From NCBI GenBank assembly GCA_031081715.1, contig JAVHMA010000005.1:1-64000 (forward strand): 64,000 nucleotides of DNA, in the 5' to 3' direction. Below, one piece after another: positions 47,180 through 56,288 of this stretch. The notes under the pieces are model-generated. The model was not told the DNA's origin and made no database searches. It saw only the letters and a program-made list of their open reading frames with translations. The position numbers and the translations under genes are program-made. The stretch is from Armatimonadota bacterium (lineage in GTDB: Bacteria > Sysuimicrobiota > Sysuimicrobiia > Sysuimicrobiales > Humicultoraceae). Positions within the stretch are counted from its first letter, which is position 1. The number at the start of each line of letters is the position of its first letter.

Positions 47180-48454
47180 TCAGTACCCCAGCCAGTCGCG
47201 GCGCCGCTCGATGGTGACCTGCTCCACCAGCACGATGCGGCCACCCTTGATCTGCATGATGCGTGTGGTCGTCGAAGGCCGGTGGTCGTCGCGCGCCAGC
47301 GTGATCGGCGGCGCCAGGCCCTCGGGGTCCCAGTTCTTCAGCAGCTCGAGCGCGGAGCGCACGTTGGTCCCCACGAAGCCCCCGAGCCGGCCGTAGGTGC
47401 TCCAGCCATCCACGATCGTCTCCAGGCCGCGCCGCAACAGGTAGACGTTCAGCCAGCCGCGGATGTAGGACGCGATGTAGGGCGTCTGCGTCGTGCCCCA
47501 GGCGAACTGCGGCACCTCGCGCCCCTGGAACCGGCGGTAGGCATCGTAGATCGTCCGCATGCCGGGCACGGGTTCACCGAAGTAAGCGTGTGGGGTCGAG
47601 CCGTAGACGCCCTCCGCCGAGGTTCCGATCAGCTTGATCATGTTCTCGTCGTAGCCCCACACGTTGACGAACCAGCGCGTCCGCAGGCCGGCCTGGGCCG
47701 CGTCGCGCACGGTCACCGACGCGGAGTTCGTGGTACCGCCGAACCAGGCGAACTCGGCGCCCGCGGCGCGGATCGCGGAGACCTGCGCGCGGGCTTCCAG
47801 GGCCGTGAGCGCGACGAGCTGGTCGGGTACCACCTCGAAACCGAGCTCCCGGGCGTAGTCCTTGCCCGCGGGAATCGGCGCGCGGCCGTAGGGGTGGTCG
47901 GGGTAGACGAAGACGAACTTCGGCCGCGCGATGCGCTCGCGCTGCGCTTGCTCGCGCGCGAACTTCAGCACGGCCCGGATCTGGTCGGAGTAGGACGACA
48001 CCGGGTAGAAGTTGTACGGCGTCTTGGACGGGTCGTTCAGATGCGAGGAGTACGAGGCGGAGATGTAGGGAATCTGGTCGGCCGCGATCTGCTCCTTGAG
48101 CGCCTCGGTGTCGTTCGTGCCCCAGCCGATGATCGCCTGGACACGGTCCACGTCGCGGTACTTGCGGTAGAGGTTCAGGCTCTCGGGGATGCGGTACGCG
48201 TAGTCCGCCCACACCAGGTCGATGCGGACGCGGCCGCGGATGCCGTTCTGCACCTCGTTGATGTACCGGACGTGGTCGAGGACGCCCTTGTGGTAGTCCA
48301 CGCCGACGTCGGAGGTGGGGCCGGTCAGGTCGAAGAGCGCCCCGACCTTGATCGTCGCGGGCATCGGGGGCGGCGCCTGCGCCACCGCGGGGATGCCTGT
48401 CAGGGCCAGCAGCACAGCCAGGACGAGCGCGGTCCCGAAGACGTGCCCTCTCAC
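47180..48454 (-). CDS. livJ: periplasmic amino-acid/organic-acid binding protein (LivJ-like)
   Basis: This 424-residue protein has a signal peptide (TALVLAVLLALTGIPAVAQA) and the Peripla_BP_6 fold: TIKVGALFDLTGPTSDVGVD, then IIGWGTNDTEALKEQIAADQ. It delivers a ligand to LivHM. The GTG at 48454 has GGGGGTGG eight bases upstream. The family binds branched-chain amino acids, amides or aromatic acids; neighbouring CoA ligases favour a carboxylate. Confidence 0.88.
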   Translation of the reverse strand: MRGHVFGTALVLAVLLALTGIPAVAQAPPPMPATIKVGALFDLTGPTSDVGVDYHKGVLDHVRYINEVQNGIRGRVRIDLVWADYAYRIPESLNLYRKYRDVDRVQAIIGWGTNDTEALKEQIAADQIPYISASYSSHLNDPSKTPYNFYPVSSYSDQIRAVLKFAREQAQRERIARPKFVFVYPDHPYGRAPIPAGKDYARELGFEVVPDQLVALTALEARAQVSAIRAAGAEFAWFGGTTNSASVTVRDAAQAGLRTRWFVNVWGYDENMIKLIGTSAEGVYGSTPHAYFGEPVPGMRTIYDAYRRFQGREVPQFAWGTTQTPYIASYIRGWLNVYLLRRGLETIVDGWSTYGRLGGFVGTNVRSALELLKNWDPEGLAPPITLARDDHRPSTTTRIMQIKGGRIVLVEQVTIERRRDWLGY

Positions 48455-48517
48455 CGGGATCCACCCCCTTCTGAGGTCACGATGCGGTTGGACGGTCGCG
48501 GGGTGCTTCGGCGGACG

Positions 48518-50215
48518 CTAGCGGGCTCCCTTCCGCACGGTGACGCGGCGCACCACCAGGTCGGCGGCCCGGTTGCCGGCGGTGTTGATCGCAAAGTCCC
48601 AGCCCCACGTGTTGGCCATCGTGGCGTCGGTCAGGCGCACCGTCACCGTCCGCCAGCCGTCGCCGGGCTCGAGCCACTGCCACGGCGTGAACCGGTAGCC
48701 GCCCGTCGAGTCGTAGAGAAGGTTGAAGCCGACCTGGCCCGCAACCCCAGGCGCCAGGACCTCGAGGATGACCTCCACAGGCACCCGGCCCTCGGCGAAG
48801 TACAGGAAAGTGTCGTCGATGTCGAAGTAGACGTAGATCACCTGCCGCGCCACGCTGGTTTGCACGGCTTCCTCCCCGCCTACGTCCACGGGCTCGACGG
48901 CGCCGTTGCGCCGGGCGCGGTACGGCAGGTTGTACAGGCCCCGCTCGTCCCCCACCCGGCCGAGGCGTGCGGAGACTTCAGCGGCCCTGGCGTAGTCGCG
49001 GTCGGGCGCCACCACTGGCAGCCACGGTCCACGCGCGGCCGTGGCCCGGGCCTCCTCCGCAAACGCCGCCGGGAGGCCGCTCACCACCACGGGTGCCGGG
49101 CCGAGGCGCAGCAGCGCCCGGCCGTCGCGCACCTCCTGGTCGACCGCCGCGCCGTCGAGGGCGACCGCGCGCGCCGTGCCCGGGACGTCGAACAGCCGGC
49201 CGGGGGCCGTGGCCCAGGCGAGCGCCACGGCCTCGCCCGAGCCGTCGCGCGGGCCGAGGACCACCGCGTAGGTGTCTGGGTCGCGGATCAGGTAACCCGC
49301 GAACGGTCGGGCCAGCACCACGGAGGCGGCCCGGAGGTGAATCAGGTCACCCAGCGTGAGCGCGTGGACGCGCTCGACCCCGGCCGCCTGCGCCACCGCG
49401 AGCAGCCGGGCCCACGCCGCGGCCGACGAAGGGACACCGTCGGCCGGCGGTGTCCAGTCGATCCAGATCGCCTTGCGGGCGGGCCGTGCCCGCTCGCCGA
49501 GTACCGCCAGCGGCCGCAGCAGCATCTCGGGCCCAAACCCCTGCGGGCTGAGCGCGACCGCGTCGAAAGCGGCCGGCGCGTCCTGGATCATCCGCGTGAT
49601 GAACCCCAAATCCACGCCGCCCGGCGTGGCGAGCGCGACGCGCGCCGAGGGATCGGCGGCGCGCAGCCGGGCGCTGGCGCCGCGCAGCAGTGCGAGGTAC
49701 TCGGTACCGGTACCGCGGAACTGGGGCAGCCCGATCTGCGTCCACACCTGCCACTCGCCAACCCGTCCCCGGTACCGCGCGGCCGCCGCGGCGACGAAGC
49801 GCTCCCAGTCGGCGACCTCGCGGGGCGGCTGCCGCGAGTAGACCTCGGCGCGCGTCAGGTCCGCGCCGGTGCCGATGCTCGCCCAACGCGGCGTGTGCGC
49901 GAGCACGAGCACAACCCGCAGGCCCTGTTGCGCGGCCTCGGCCACGGCACGGTCGAGGGCGGTCCAGTCGAGCCGGCCGCGGTCCGCCTCGATCAGGCTC
50001 CAGTCCGCCAGCACTTTGACCGCGCGGACGCCGACCTCGCGGGCCGCCGGCGGCAGCGGTCCGCCGGCGAGGCCCAGCCCGAGCTGCGTGGCCGGCGGGG
50101 CGGGCGCACCGGGCCCCTGGCCCAAAACCGCAGGGGCCAGCGACGCCGTCAGGGCCACCGCGACGATGGTCGCTGCGATCACGGGTGGCCGCGAGGAGGT
50201 CCAGCCGCCGCTCAC
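48518..50215 (-). CDS. glycoside-hydrolase-like TIM-barrel protein lacking catalytic glutamates
   Basis: This 565-residue secreted protein has a signal peptide and then a clan GH-A-like barrel: VRAVKVLADWSLIEADRG, DWTALDRAVAEAAQQGLRVV, then VGEWQVWTQ. In active GH5/GH39 relatives the strand-4 motif is WxVWNEP; here it is WQVWTQIG (T159-Q160), so the acid/base Glu is missing. The strand-7 motif, usually IWxTEFG, reads IWIDWTPP (W254), so the nucleophile is also missing. A C-terminal beta domain of about 150 residues may bind glycans. The GTG at 50215 overlaps the vanZ-like stop (GTGA). Confidence 0.7.
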   Translation of the reverse strand: MSGGWTSSRPPVIAATIVAVALTASLAPAVLGQGPGAPAPPATQLGLGLAGGPLPPAAREVGVRAVKVLADWSLIEADRGRLDWTALDRAVAEAAQQGLRVVLVLAHTPRWASIGTGADLTRAEVYSRQPPREVADWERFVAAAAARYRGRVGEWQVWTQIGLPQFRGTGTEYLALLRGASARLRAADPSARVALATPGGVDLGFITRMIQDAPAAFDAVALSPQGFGPEMLLRPLAVLGERARPARKAIWIDWTPPADGVPSSAAAWARLLAVAQAAGVERVHALTLGDLIHLRAASVVLARPFAGYLIRDPDTYAVVLGPRDGSGEAVALAWATAPGRLFDVPGTARAVALDGAAVDQEVRDGRALLRLGPAPVVVSGLPAAFAEEARATAARGPWLPVVAPDRDYARAAEVSARLGRVGDERGLYNLPYRARRNGAVEPVDVGGEEAVQTSVARQVIYVYFDIDDTFLYFAEGRVPVEVILEVLAPGVAGQVGFNLLYDSTGGYRFTPWQWLEPGDGWRTVTVRLTDATMANTWGWDFAINTAGNRAADLVVRRVTVRKGAR

Positions 50216-50565
50216 GGTGCGCTCGCGCCGGCGCGGCGGCGCACGGGCAGCACCAGGGCGAGCGCGACGCCGATACTGTTCGCGATCAGATCGCGCACCT
50301 CGAAGTGCCGGTGTGGCGACAGTGCCTGGAGCGCCTCCAGCCCGAAACCGAACAGCCACGCGAGCGCGCCGGGAACCAGCGCGCCCCACCACAGCCCGCG
50401 CCCGCCGAGCGCGCGGCGCAGCAGCCAGGCCAGACCCAGGTAGGCCACTAGGTGCAGGGTCGTATCGCTGACGTCGAGGACATCGGGCGCCGGGGAGAGC
50501 GACCCCCAGGCGATGCCGAGCGTCCAGGCGGCGACGAGCAGCCAGTCGAAGGCACGAGAACCCAC
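50212..50565 (-). CDS. VanZ-like membrane protein
   Basis: This 117-residue protein has four hydrophobic segments and the VanZ pattern: DWLLVAAWTLGIAWGSLSP, then LHLVAYLGLAWLLRRALG, FGFGLEALQAL and HFEVRDLIANSIGVALAL. Some VanZ proteins give teicoplanin tolerance; most have no known role. It starts at GTG 50565 and is coupled to the barrel protein. Confidence 0.85.
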   Translation of the reverse strand: MGSRAFDWLLVAAWTLGIAWGSLSPAPDVLDVSDTTLHLVAYLGLAWLLRRALGGRGLWWGALVPGALAWLFGFGLEALQALSPHRHFEVRDLIANSIGVALALVLPVRRRAGASAP

Positions 50566-50699
50566 AACGGCTCCTGGTTCGGTGTGCAGCGTGCGGTCCC
50601 TCTCTCTGTGAGATACCCGACGGGCAGGAAGGCCACACCTCGGATGGAATAGAAGCGCCTTGTGCCCCCGGGGCCAACCCTCAGCCAGGAGGACCGACC

Positions 50700-51161
50700 A
50701 TGTGGATGGTTCCGCGCGCCGTGACCGTCGTGGCCGGCGCGGGCGAAGGCGCGACCGACCTCAATGCGTTCGACCACGCGCTGCTGGACGCCGGCATCGC
50801 GAACCTGAACTTCCTGCGCGTGACCAGTATCTTCCCGCAGGGCGCGCGGGTGGTGCCGATGCGCCCGTTCGTCCCGGGCACGCTGATGCCCGCGGTCTAT
50901 GCCCGCATCAGCCGGCACACCCCCGGCGAGCGCATCGCGGCCGCGGTGGGCGTCGGGATCGGCGAGGAAGGGTACGGCGTCATCATGGAGCACTCGCACA
51001 CCGGCACCGCTGAGAACGCCGAGGAGATCGTCCGGAAGATGGTCGCCGACGCCATGGCCGCCCGCGGCCTGCATCTCCGGGAGATCGTGATCGGCGCGAA
51101 GGACCACGTGGTGCAGCGGATGGGCTGCGTGGTCGCCGCGGTCCTGTTCTGGCCGGACTGA
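50700..51161 (+). CDS. pdaD: pyruvoyl-dependent arginine decarboxylase
   Basis: This 153-residue PdaD family enzyme decarboxylates arginine to agmatine. The self-cleavage site is FLRVTSIFPQGA, with Ser43 becoming the pyruvoyl group. GIGEEGYGVIMEHSHTG and TAENAEEIVRKMVADAMAAR are further family features. ATG 50700 follows AGGAGG at seven bases. It is the first gene of a polyamine cassette. Confidence 0.92.
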   Translation: MWMVPRAVTVVAGAGEGATDLNAFDHALLDAGIANLNFLRVTSIFPQGARVVPMRPFVPGTLMPAVYARISRHTPGERIAAAVGVGIGEEGYGVIMEHSHTGTAENAEEIVRKMVADAMAARGLHLREIVIGAKDHVVQRMGCVVAAVLFWPD

Positions 51162-51174
51162 CGGGGGATCGGGC

Positions 51175-52023
51175 GTGAGCGCGGAGTGGATCACCGACAT
51201 GGGCGGCCCGGGCTTCGCCCACATCTACCGGGTGGACGCGCTGCTGCACGACAGCCAGTCGCCCTACCAGCGCGTGCGCGTCATCCAGAATAGCGACTTC
51301 GGGCGGATGCTCGTGCTCGACGACGCCGTCCAGACCACCGAGGGGGACGACTTCATCTACCACGAGCTGCTGGCGCACGTGCCGCTGTGCGCCCATCCCG
51401 CGCCGCGGCGGGTGCTCATCGTCGGCGGGGGCGACGGCGGGCTCCTGCGCGAGGCCCTGCGCCACCCGATCGAGCACGCGACCATGGTCGAGCTCGACCG
51501 TGCGGTCGTGGACGTCGCGCGGCGGTTCATGCCCTCGATCCCCGGCGCGGCGTTCGACGACCCCCGCGCGCGCCTGGTCATCGACGACGGCATCCGGTTC
51601 GCGCGCGAGTCGAGCGAGGCGTTCGACGTGGCGCTGGTGGACTCCACCGACCCCAAGGGGCCCTCGCTCGGCCTGTTCTCATCCGCGTTCTACGGCGACC
51701 TGGCGCGCCGGCTGGGCCCGGCCGGCGTGCTCGCGGTACAGAGCGGGTCGCCGCTCTACCAGCAGGACGTCGTGGCGATGGTGCGCCGGCACATGCGGCC
51801 CCACTTCGCGTGGGTGCGCACGTATCTCGGGACCGTTCCCACCTACCCCGGCACGCTCTGGTCGTTCACGATCGGCTCGCAGGCGCGCGACCCGGCCGCG
51901 GTCGGGGCCGACGAGGTCGCCTCGCGCTTGGCGGGCATGGCGACCCGCTACTACACGGCCAGCCGCCACGCGGCACTGTTCGACCTGCCGCCCTTCGTCC
52001 GCGAGGCCGTCGGGCCGGACTAG
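51175..52023 (+). CDS. speE: spermidine synthase family aminopropyltransferase
   Basis: This 282-residue enzyme has DDFIYHELLAHVPLCAHP, the SAM-like site VLIVGGGDGGLLREAL, a VELDRAVVDVARRF acidic end, and the catalytic DSTDPKGPS. It transfers aminopropyl from decarboxylated SAM to a polyamine or to agmatine. The gene starts at GTG 51175, 13 bases after pdaD. No SAM decarboxylase is in the window. Confidence 0.9.
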   Translation: MSAEWITDMGGPGFAHIYRVDALLHDSQSPYQRVRVIQNSDFGRMLVLDDAVQTTEGDDFIYHELLAHVPLCAHPAPRRVLIVGGGDGGLLREALRHPIEHATMVELDRAVVDVARRFMPSIPGAAFDDPRARLVIDDGIRFARESSEAFDVALVDSTDPKGPSLGLFSSAFYGDLARRLGPAGVLAVQSGSPLYQQDVVAMVRRHMRPHFAWVRTYLGTVPTYPGTLWSFTIGSQARDPAAVGADEVASRLAGMATRYYTASRHAALFDLPPFVREAVGPD

Positions 52024-52026
52024 CCG

Positions 52027-52845
52027 ATGCCGTTCCTGGGCGCCCGCTCGCACGCACGGCCGGCGGCCGTGGTGCTCGGCGCACCCTACGACGCCACGGC
52101 CACGCACCGCCGCGGGGCGCGCGCCGCGCCCGCCGCGATCCGCTGGGCATCCGACGCGATCGAGACCTACAGCCCGCTGCGGGGCCGCGACCTGGACGAT
52201 CTCGCCCTGGCCGATGCCGGCGACGTGGATCTCGACGGCTGCACACCGGAGGCCGCGGTGGCCCGGGTGCGCGACGCGATCGCGGCCGCACCCGGGCTGC
52301 CGCTACTGCTGGGCGGGGAGCACACGGTCACCGCAGGCGCCGTGACCGCGCTCGCCGCCAGACACCCGGACCTGGCGGTCATCGCGGTGGACGCCCACCT
52401 GGACCTGCGGGAGGAGTACGACGGCCACCGGTGGTCGCACGCCACGACACTGCGGCGGGTCGGCGAGCTCGTCGGGTTCGAGCGTCTGGTCGTGCTGGGC
52501 GCGCGATCGGGCACGCGCGCCGAGTGGGCGGCCGCGCATGCGCTGGCCCACTGCGCCCGCACCGGCGCGCTGCCCGACCACGTCTGGGCCGGTCTCGCCG
52601 ACCGGCCGCTCTACCTCTCGGTGGACGTGGACGGGTTCGACCCCTCGGTGGCGCCGGGCACCGGCAACCCCGAGCCGCTGGGGCTGTCGGTATCCGATGT
52701 CGTCGCGCTGGTGGAGGTGCTGCGCCGCGGCCGCGTGGTCGGCTGTGACCTCGTCGAGGTCAGTCCCCCGCACGATCCCTCGGGCCAGACCGTCATGCTC
52801 GCGGCCTGGCTCGCTCGCGAGCTGCTGCTGGCGTTCTGCGGCTGA
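52027..52845 (+). CDS. speB: agmatinase/ureohydrolase
   Basis: This 272-residue arginase-family enzyme has the two-metal ligands in GGEHT, DAHLDL, SHATTLRR and SVDVDGFDPSVAPGTGNPEP. It hydrolyses agmatine or aminopropylagmatine, releasing urea. ATG 52027 lies three bases after the speE stop. The order pdaD-speE-speB fits a route from arginine to spermidine. Confidence 0.92.
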   Translation: MPFLGARSHARPAAVVLGAPYDATATHRRGARAAPAAIRWASDAIETYSPLRGRDLDDLALADAGDVDLDGCTPEAAVARVRDAIAAAPGLPLLLGGEHTVTAGAVTALAARHPDLAVIAVDAHLDLREEYDGHRWSHATTLRRVGELVGFERLVVLGARSGTRAEWAAAHALAHCARTGALPDHVWAGLADRPLYLSVDVDGFDPSVAPGTGNPEPLGLSVSDVVALVEVLRRGRVVGCDLVEVSPPHDPSGQTVMLAAWLARELLLAFCG

Positions 52846-52881
52846 CGACTGCCGCGCGCCGCCGCCGGCGCCGTCTTTGCA

Positions 52882-53817
52882 CTATGCCCAGACCTGGCGG
52901 AAGACCCGCAGGGCGTTGCCGCCCAGGATCTTGTGGATGTGCTCGGGCGCATGCCCGCGGGCCCGCAGGCCGGCCGACAGGTTCGGCAGCTTCGACGCGT
53001 CCTCCAGGCCGGCGGGCGCCTGCGGGATACCGTCGTAGTCCGAGCCAAGGGCGACGTGGTCGGCGCCCATGACCGTCGCCATATACTCGATGTGATCGAG
53101 CACCCGGTCAAGCGAGGCGGCGCCCAAGAAGCCGGGATAGAAGTTGACGCCGACCACACCGCCGCGCTGCGCGATCGCCCGGAGCTGCGCGTCGGTCAGG
53201 TTCCGGGGGTGCGGGTGCAGGGCCCAGGCGTTCGAGTGCGAGGCGACCACCGGGCCGCGCGCGACGTCCATCAGGTCCCAGAACGACGCCTCGGAGAGGT
53301 GCGAGGCATCGATCACCATGCCCAGCTCCTCCATGCGCCGAACCACGGCCCGACCCAGATCGGTCAGCCCGCCGTGCTGCCGGCCGAGCACGCCGTCACC
53401 GAGCGGGTTGCTGGGGTTCCACGTCAGGCCGAGCATCCGCACGCCCTGCCGGTAGAGGTCGTCGAGGGCCTCCAGCCGGCCGCCCAGCGCGTCGCCGTTC
53501 TCGACGGACAGCACGGCGGCCACCTTGCCGGCGCCGCAGGCTTCCTCGATCGAGGCGACCGTCGTCGCATGCACCACGGCCTCGGGGCTGGCCTCGACCG
53601 ACGCCCGGAACGCCTCGATCAACTCGCGCGCGCGCTGTGGGCCGCGCGGTGCGAGTCGGGGGGCCACGTAGGCCGCAAAGACCTGGACGCCCACCCCACC
53701 CTCTCGCAAGCGTGGCAGGTCAACATGCCCCCGGGCCGAACGCTCGGCCAGGCGCCGCGTCCCGGACTGGATATCGAGAAGGGTGTCGCAGTGCAGATCG
53801 ACCACGACGGGGGACAT
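52882..53817 (-). CDS. membrane dipeptidase family (M19) peptidase
   Basis: This 311-residue renal-dipeptidase-family zinc peptidase has VVVDLHCDTLLDIQSG (HxD), AVLSVENGDAL (bridging Glu), VIDASHLSEASFWD and VASHSNAWALHPHPRN. ALGSDYDGIPQAPAGLED gives the final ligand region. No signal peptide is visible, so it is cytoplasmic. The ATG at 53817 has GGAGG six bases upstream. Confidence 0.92.
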   Translation of the reverse strand: MSPVVVDLHCDTLLDIQSGTRRLAERSARGHVDLPRLREGGVGVQVFAAYVAPRLAPRGPQRARELIEAFRASVEASPEAVVHATTVASIEEACGAGKVAAVLSVENGDALGGRLEALDDLYRQGVRMLGLTWNPSNPLGDGVLGRQHGGLTDLGRAVVRRMEELGMVIDASHLSEASFWDLMDVARGPVVASHSNAWALHPHPRNLTDAQLRAIAQRGGVVGVNFYPGFLGAASLDRVLDHIEYMATVMGADHVALGSDYDGIPQAPAGLEDASKLPNLSAGLRARGHAPEHIHKILGGNALRVFRQVWA

Positions 53818-53837
53818 GCGGACCTCCCGGACCGCGG

Positions 53838-54128
53838 CTACAGCGAGCCCGGGCAGGCGCAAGGGCTGGCCCCGCACTTGGGGCAGCCGGCGGCGTATCG
53901 GGACGCGGCGCGGGCCACATCGACGCCAGCCAGGGAGGCGACCGTGGCCGTCCAGGCCAGCACGTCGCTGACCTCCACCTCCAACCGCGCGGGGTCGCGA
54001 TCGCGCAGCGCCCGCGCGAGCTCGCCCACCTCCTCCACGAGCCAGCGGAACGCGGCATCGGTGCCCCGCGCCCGGTCGCGGCCCCCGTAGGTCAGCTCGA
54101 TTTGCCGCTGGAACTCGGCCAGGGTCAC
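53838..54128 (-). CDS. MazG-like nucleotide pyrophosphohydrolase with Cys tail
   Basis: This 96-residue protein has the MazG helix LVEEVGELARALRDRD and VEVSDVLAWTATVASLAGVD, which supply Mg-binding Glu/Asp residues. It ends in CPKCGASPCACPG, a possible metal-binding tail. It may hydrolyse abnormal NTPs. The GTG at 54128 overlaps the RseB-like gene stop (GTGA). Confidence 0.82.
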   Translation of the reverse strand: MTLAEFQRQIELTYGGRDRARGTDAAFRWLVEEVGELARALRDRDPARLEVEVSDVLAWTATVASLAGVDVARAASRYAAGCPKCGASPCACPGSL

Positions 54129-55162
54129 GGCGCCGCCTTCCCGACGGCGGATGCGAGCGCGATCAACTCTGCCAGCGGCAGCGGGCCAACCAGGGTCAGG
54201 CGCGTGCGCGGGCCGTCCCACAGCACCAGGCGCATGCTGCCCACCACGGCGGTGCGCGCCCCCGGCCCCAGCGCCGCCACGGCATCGCCGCGGCCGGACG
54301 GGCCGAAGCGGCCGGCCGGCGCCACGAACAGCGAGATCACCCGCGCCCCGTCGGAGTACTGCACGTGCGCGGCCAGCACCGGACCGTCGCGGACAGGCAC
54401 ACCGCCCAGGAGCGCGAACCCGCCGGGCAGCGTCTGCGGTACCCGCACGGGGAAGCCGACGCCGCGCTCCAGCACCGCGAGCGGGAGCACCGGGCCGGTC
54501 ACTTCGGCCTGCGTGACGATCCGCGCCCCGGCCGGGGGCCGGGGCTGGAACAGGGCGGGCGGCAGGTTCAGACCGAAGCTGATGCGCGTGAAGTACGCGG
54601 TCAGGACGAGCCCGTCCGCCGGGTCGCGCTCCTCGACGCGCAGGGCCACGCCGGTCGTACGGTCGATCCACAGCCGGCGCTCACGACCGCCGGCGCGCGG
54701 CCACAGGCTGATGACTGCGGTCGGCCGGCCGATCACCTCCTCGGTACCGAGCCACCGCGCCCCGTAGCGCTCGATCGGGAAGCTCAGCGGCGCGTCGGTC
54801 ATCGGCCCGAGGGAGGGACCCACGAACACCATATGGAGGCGCGGCTCGTAGTGCCAGGCCTGCAGGCCGTCGTCGATCAGGATGCGGCCGGCCACACCTT
54901 CGGGCGAAAGGAAGTCGAGTCGGGTGCGAGCGGGCCGCTTGTGCGCCTCGTTGAGCGTGACCGTCTCCATCTCGGCGCCGCGGAGCACGGAGAGGATTTT
55001 CGTGCCCTCGTAGTCCACGATCTGCGGGGCGAGCGCCGCGTGCCGCACCACCTGCTCGATGGTCACGCCGTCCGGGGTGGGCTGCCGCGGCCCGGTCTGG
55101 GAGGCCACGGGTGCGGCGGTCGTCAGCACCGCGGCCAGGGCCAGCAGCGCCAGCCAGCTCAC
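54125..55162 (-). CDS. RseB/MucB-like anti-sigma modulator
   Basis: This 345-residue secreted protein has a signal peptide (LALLALAAVLTTAAPVASQ) and a MucB/RseB-type N-domain (DYEGTKILSVLRGAEMETVT, then GRILIDDGLQAWHYEPRLHM, RLWIDRTTGVALRVEERD). The C-domain has LPGGFALLGGVPVRDGPVLA and LVGPLPLAELIALASAVG. It is probably a periplasmic partner of the anti-sigma factor encoded just before it (GTGA overlap at 55162). Confidence 0.78.
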   Translation of the reverse strand: MSWLALLALAAVLTTAAPVASQTGPRQPTPDGVTIEQVVRHAALAPQIVDYEGTKILSVLRGAEMETVTLNEAHKRPARTRLDFLSPEGVAGRILIDDGLQAWHYEPRLHMVFVGPSLGPMTDAPLSFPIERYGARWLGTEEVIGRPTAVISLWPRAGGRERRLWIDRTTGVALRVEERDPADGLVLTAYFTRISFGLNLPPALFQPRPPAGARIVTQAEVTGPVLPLAVLERGVGFPVRVPQTLPGGFALLGGVPVRDGPVLAAHVQYSDGARVISLFVAPAGRFGPSGRGDAVAALGPGARTAVVGSMRLVLWDGPRTRLTLVGPLPLAELIALASAVGKAAP

Positions 55163-55647
55163 CGGCGTCCCCCGCGCGGGTCCTCGCCGGCCAGGCGCAG
55201 GTTGGCGTCGGTCGAAACGAGCCCGATGTAGGCCCGATCGAGGAACGGGTCCTCGGCTGCGCTCTGCACCGCGGCGCGCATGAAGAGGTCTGGGCCGACC
55301 TCGGCCGCGCGCAGCCGCGTCTGGTGGTCGCGGACAATCGGGACCGCCACCAGGACCACGGCCAGCGCCGCGGCCGCCAGGGCCAGGGTCGGCCGCGGCC
55401 GCCCGAGCCACCAGGGCCTGGTCGGCTGCGCGAGCTTGGCGAGCACCCCGGCCTCGAAGTCCGGGGGCGGGGCCGGCGCGTCCAGCGCGCCGAGGAGGCG
55501 CTTGGTCTCGCGGAAGGCCTCCAGCCGTGTCTGACACGACGGGCAGCCATCCAGGTGCCGCCTGATCTCGTCGGCCTCCGCCGGGGAGATCTCGGCGTCG
55601 AGGTAGGCACTCAGCTCGCGCTCGAACGGGTGGCTCACTTCAGGCAC
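55159..55647 (-). CDS. anti-sigma factor with zf-HC2 domain
   Basis: This 162-residue protein has a zinc-binding anti-sigma start, RRHLDGCPSC, followed by a membrane helix (LALAAAALAVVLVAVPIV) and a periplasmic tail. It probably sequesters the ECF sigma factor encoded upstream. It starts with GTG 55647 (or 55638) and overlaps the sigma stop. Confidence 0.85.
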   Translation of the reverse strand: MPEVSHPFERELSAYLDAEISPAEADEIRRHLDGCPSCQTRLEAFRETKRLLGALDAPAPPPDFEAGVLAKLAQPTRPWWLGRPRPTLALAAAALAVVLVAVPIVRDHQTRLRAAEVGPDLFMRAAVQSAAEDPFLDRAYIGLVSTDANLRLAGEDPRGGRR

Positions 55648-56227
55648 CTGCCAGACTTCGTCGGATCGACCCCAGGCGCTCGCGCAGCGCGCGGCGCGCC
55701 CGGTGCAACCGTGACTTCACGGTCCCGATGGGGACACGCATCATGGACGCGATCTCCTCGTACGCGTACCCCTCCACGTCGGCGAGGACGACGACCATCC
55801 GGAGGTCCGGCGCCAGCCCGAGCAACGCCTGCTGGATGCGGCGGTCGATGGACGCGTCCAGGACCCGCTGCTCGACGTCTGTGGCCGGGTCCGCCCGTTC
55901 CCGCTGCACTTCGCCCGAGGCGGTCGCGAGCGGCTCATCGAGCGAGTGCAGACGGACGCCGCGCCGGCGCCGGAGCAGGTCGATGTACAGGTTGGAGACG
56001 ATCCGGTACAGCCATCCCTCGAGCTGCGCCTCCGGGTCGATCCGGCTCCACGCCCGCCAGACGCGGATGAACGCCTCCTGCGCCAGGTCTCGCGCATCGG
56101 CTTCATTGCCAGCCATCCGATAGGCGATCGCGTACACGTGCCGTCCGTAGCGCCCGACGAGCCGCTCGAACTCCTCGCGATCGACCGGGCCCGGCGCCGG
56201 GCCCCTGAGCTTCTGGCGTCCCGCCAA
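55640..56227 (-). CDS. ECF-family RNA polymerase sigma factor
   Basis: This 195-residue sigma-70 group 4 factor has region 2 (RDLAQEAFIRVWRAW, then LYRIVSNLYIDLLRRRRGVR) and region 4 (YAYEEIASMMRVPIGTVKS followed by RLHRARRALRERL). Together with its anti-sigma and RseB-like partners it forms an envelope-stress module. The start is a TTG (56227) directly beside GGAGG, so it is uncertain. Confidence 0.9.
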   Translation of the reverse strand: MAGRQKLRGPAPGPVDREEFERLVGRYGRHVYAIAYRMAGNEADARDLAQEAFIRVWRAWSRIDPEAQLEGWLYRIVSNLYIDLLRRRRGVRLHSLDEPLATASGEVQRERADPATDVEQRVLDASIDRRIQQALLGLAPDLRMVVVLADVEGYAYEEIASMMRVPIGTVKSRLHRARRALRERLGSIRRSLAGA

Positions 56228-56288
56228 CCTCCACCTGCGGCCGCCGATGCCTACTCCATGCTACGGGGCCGGACCCACGCGGGTTCCG

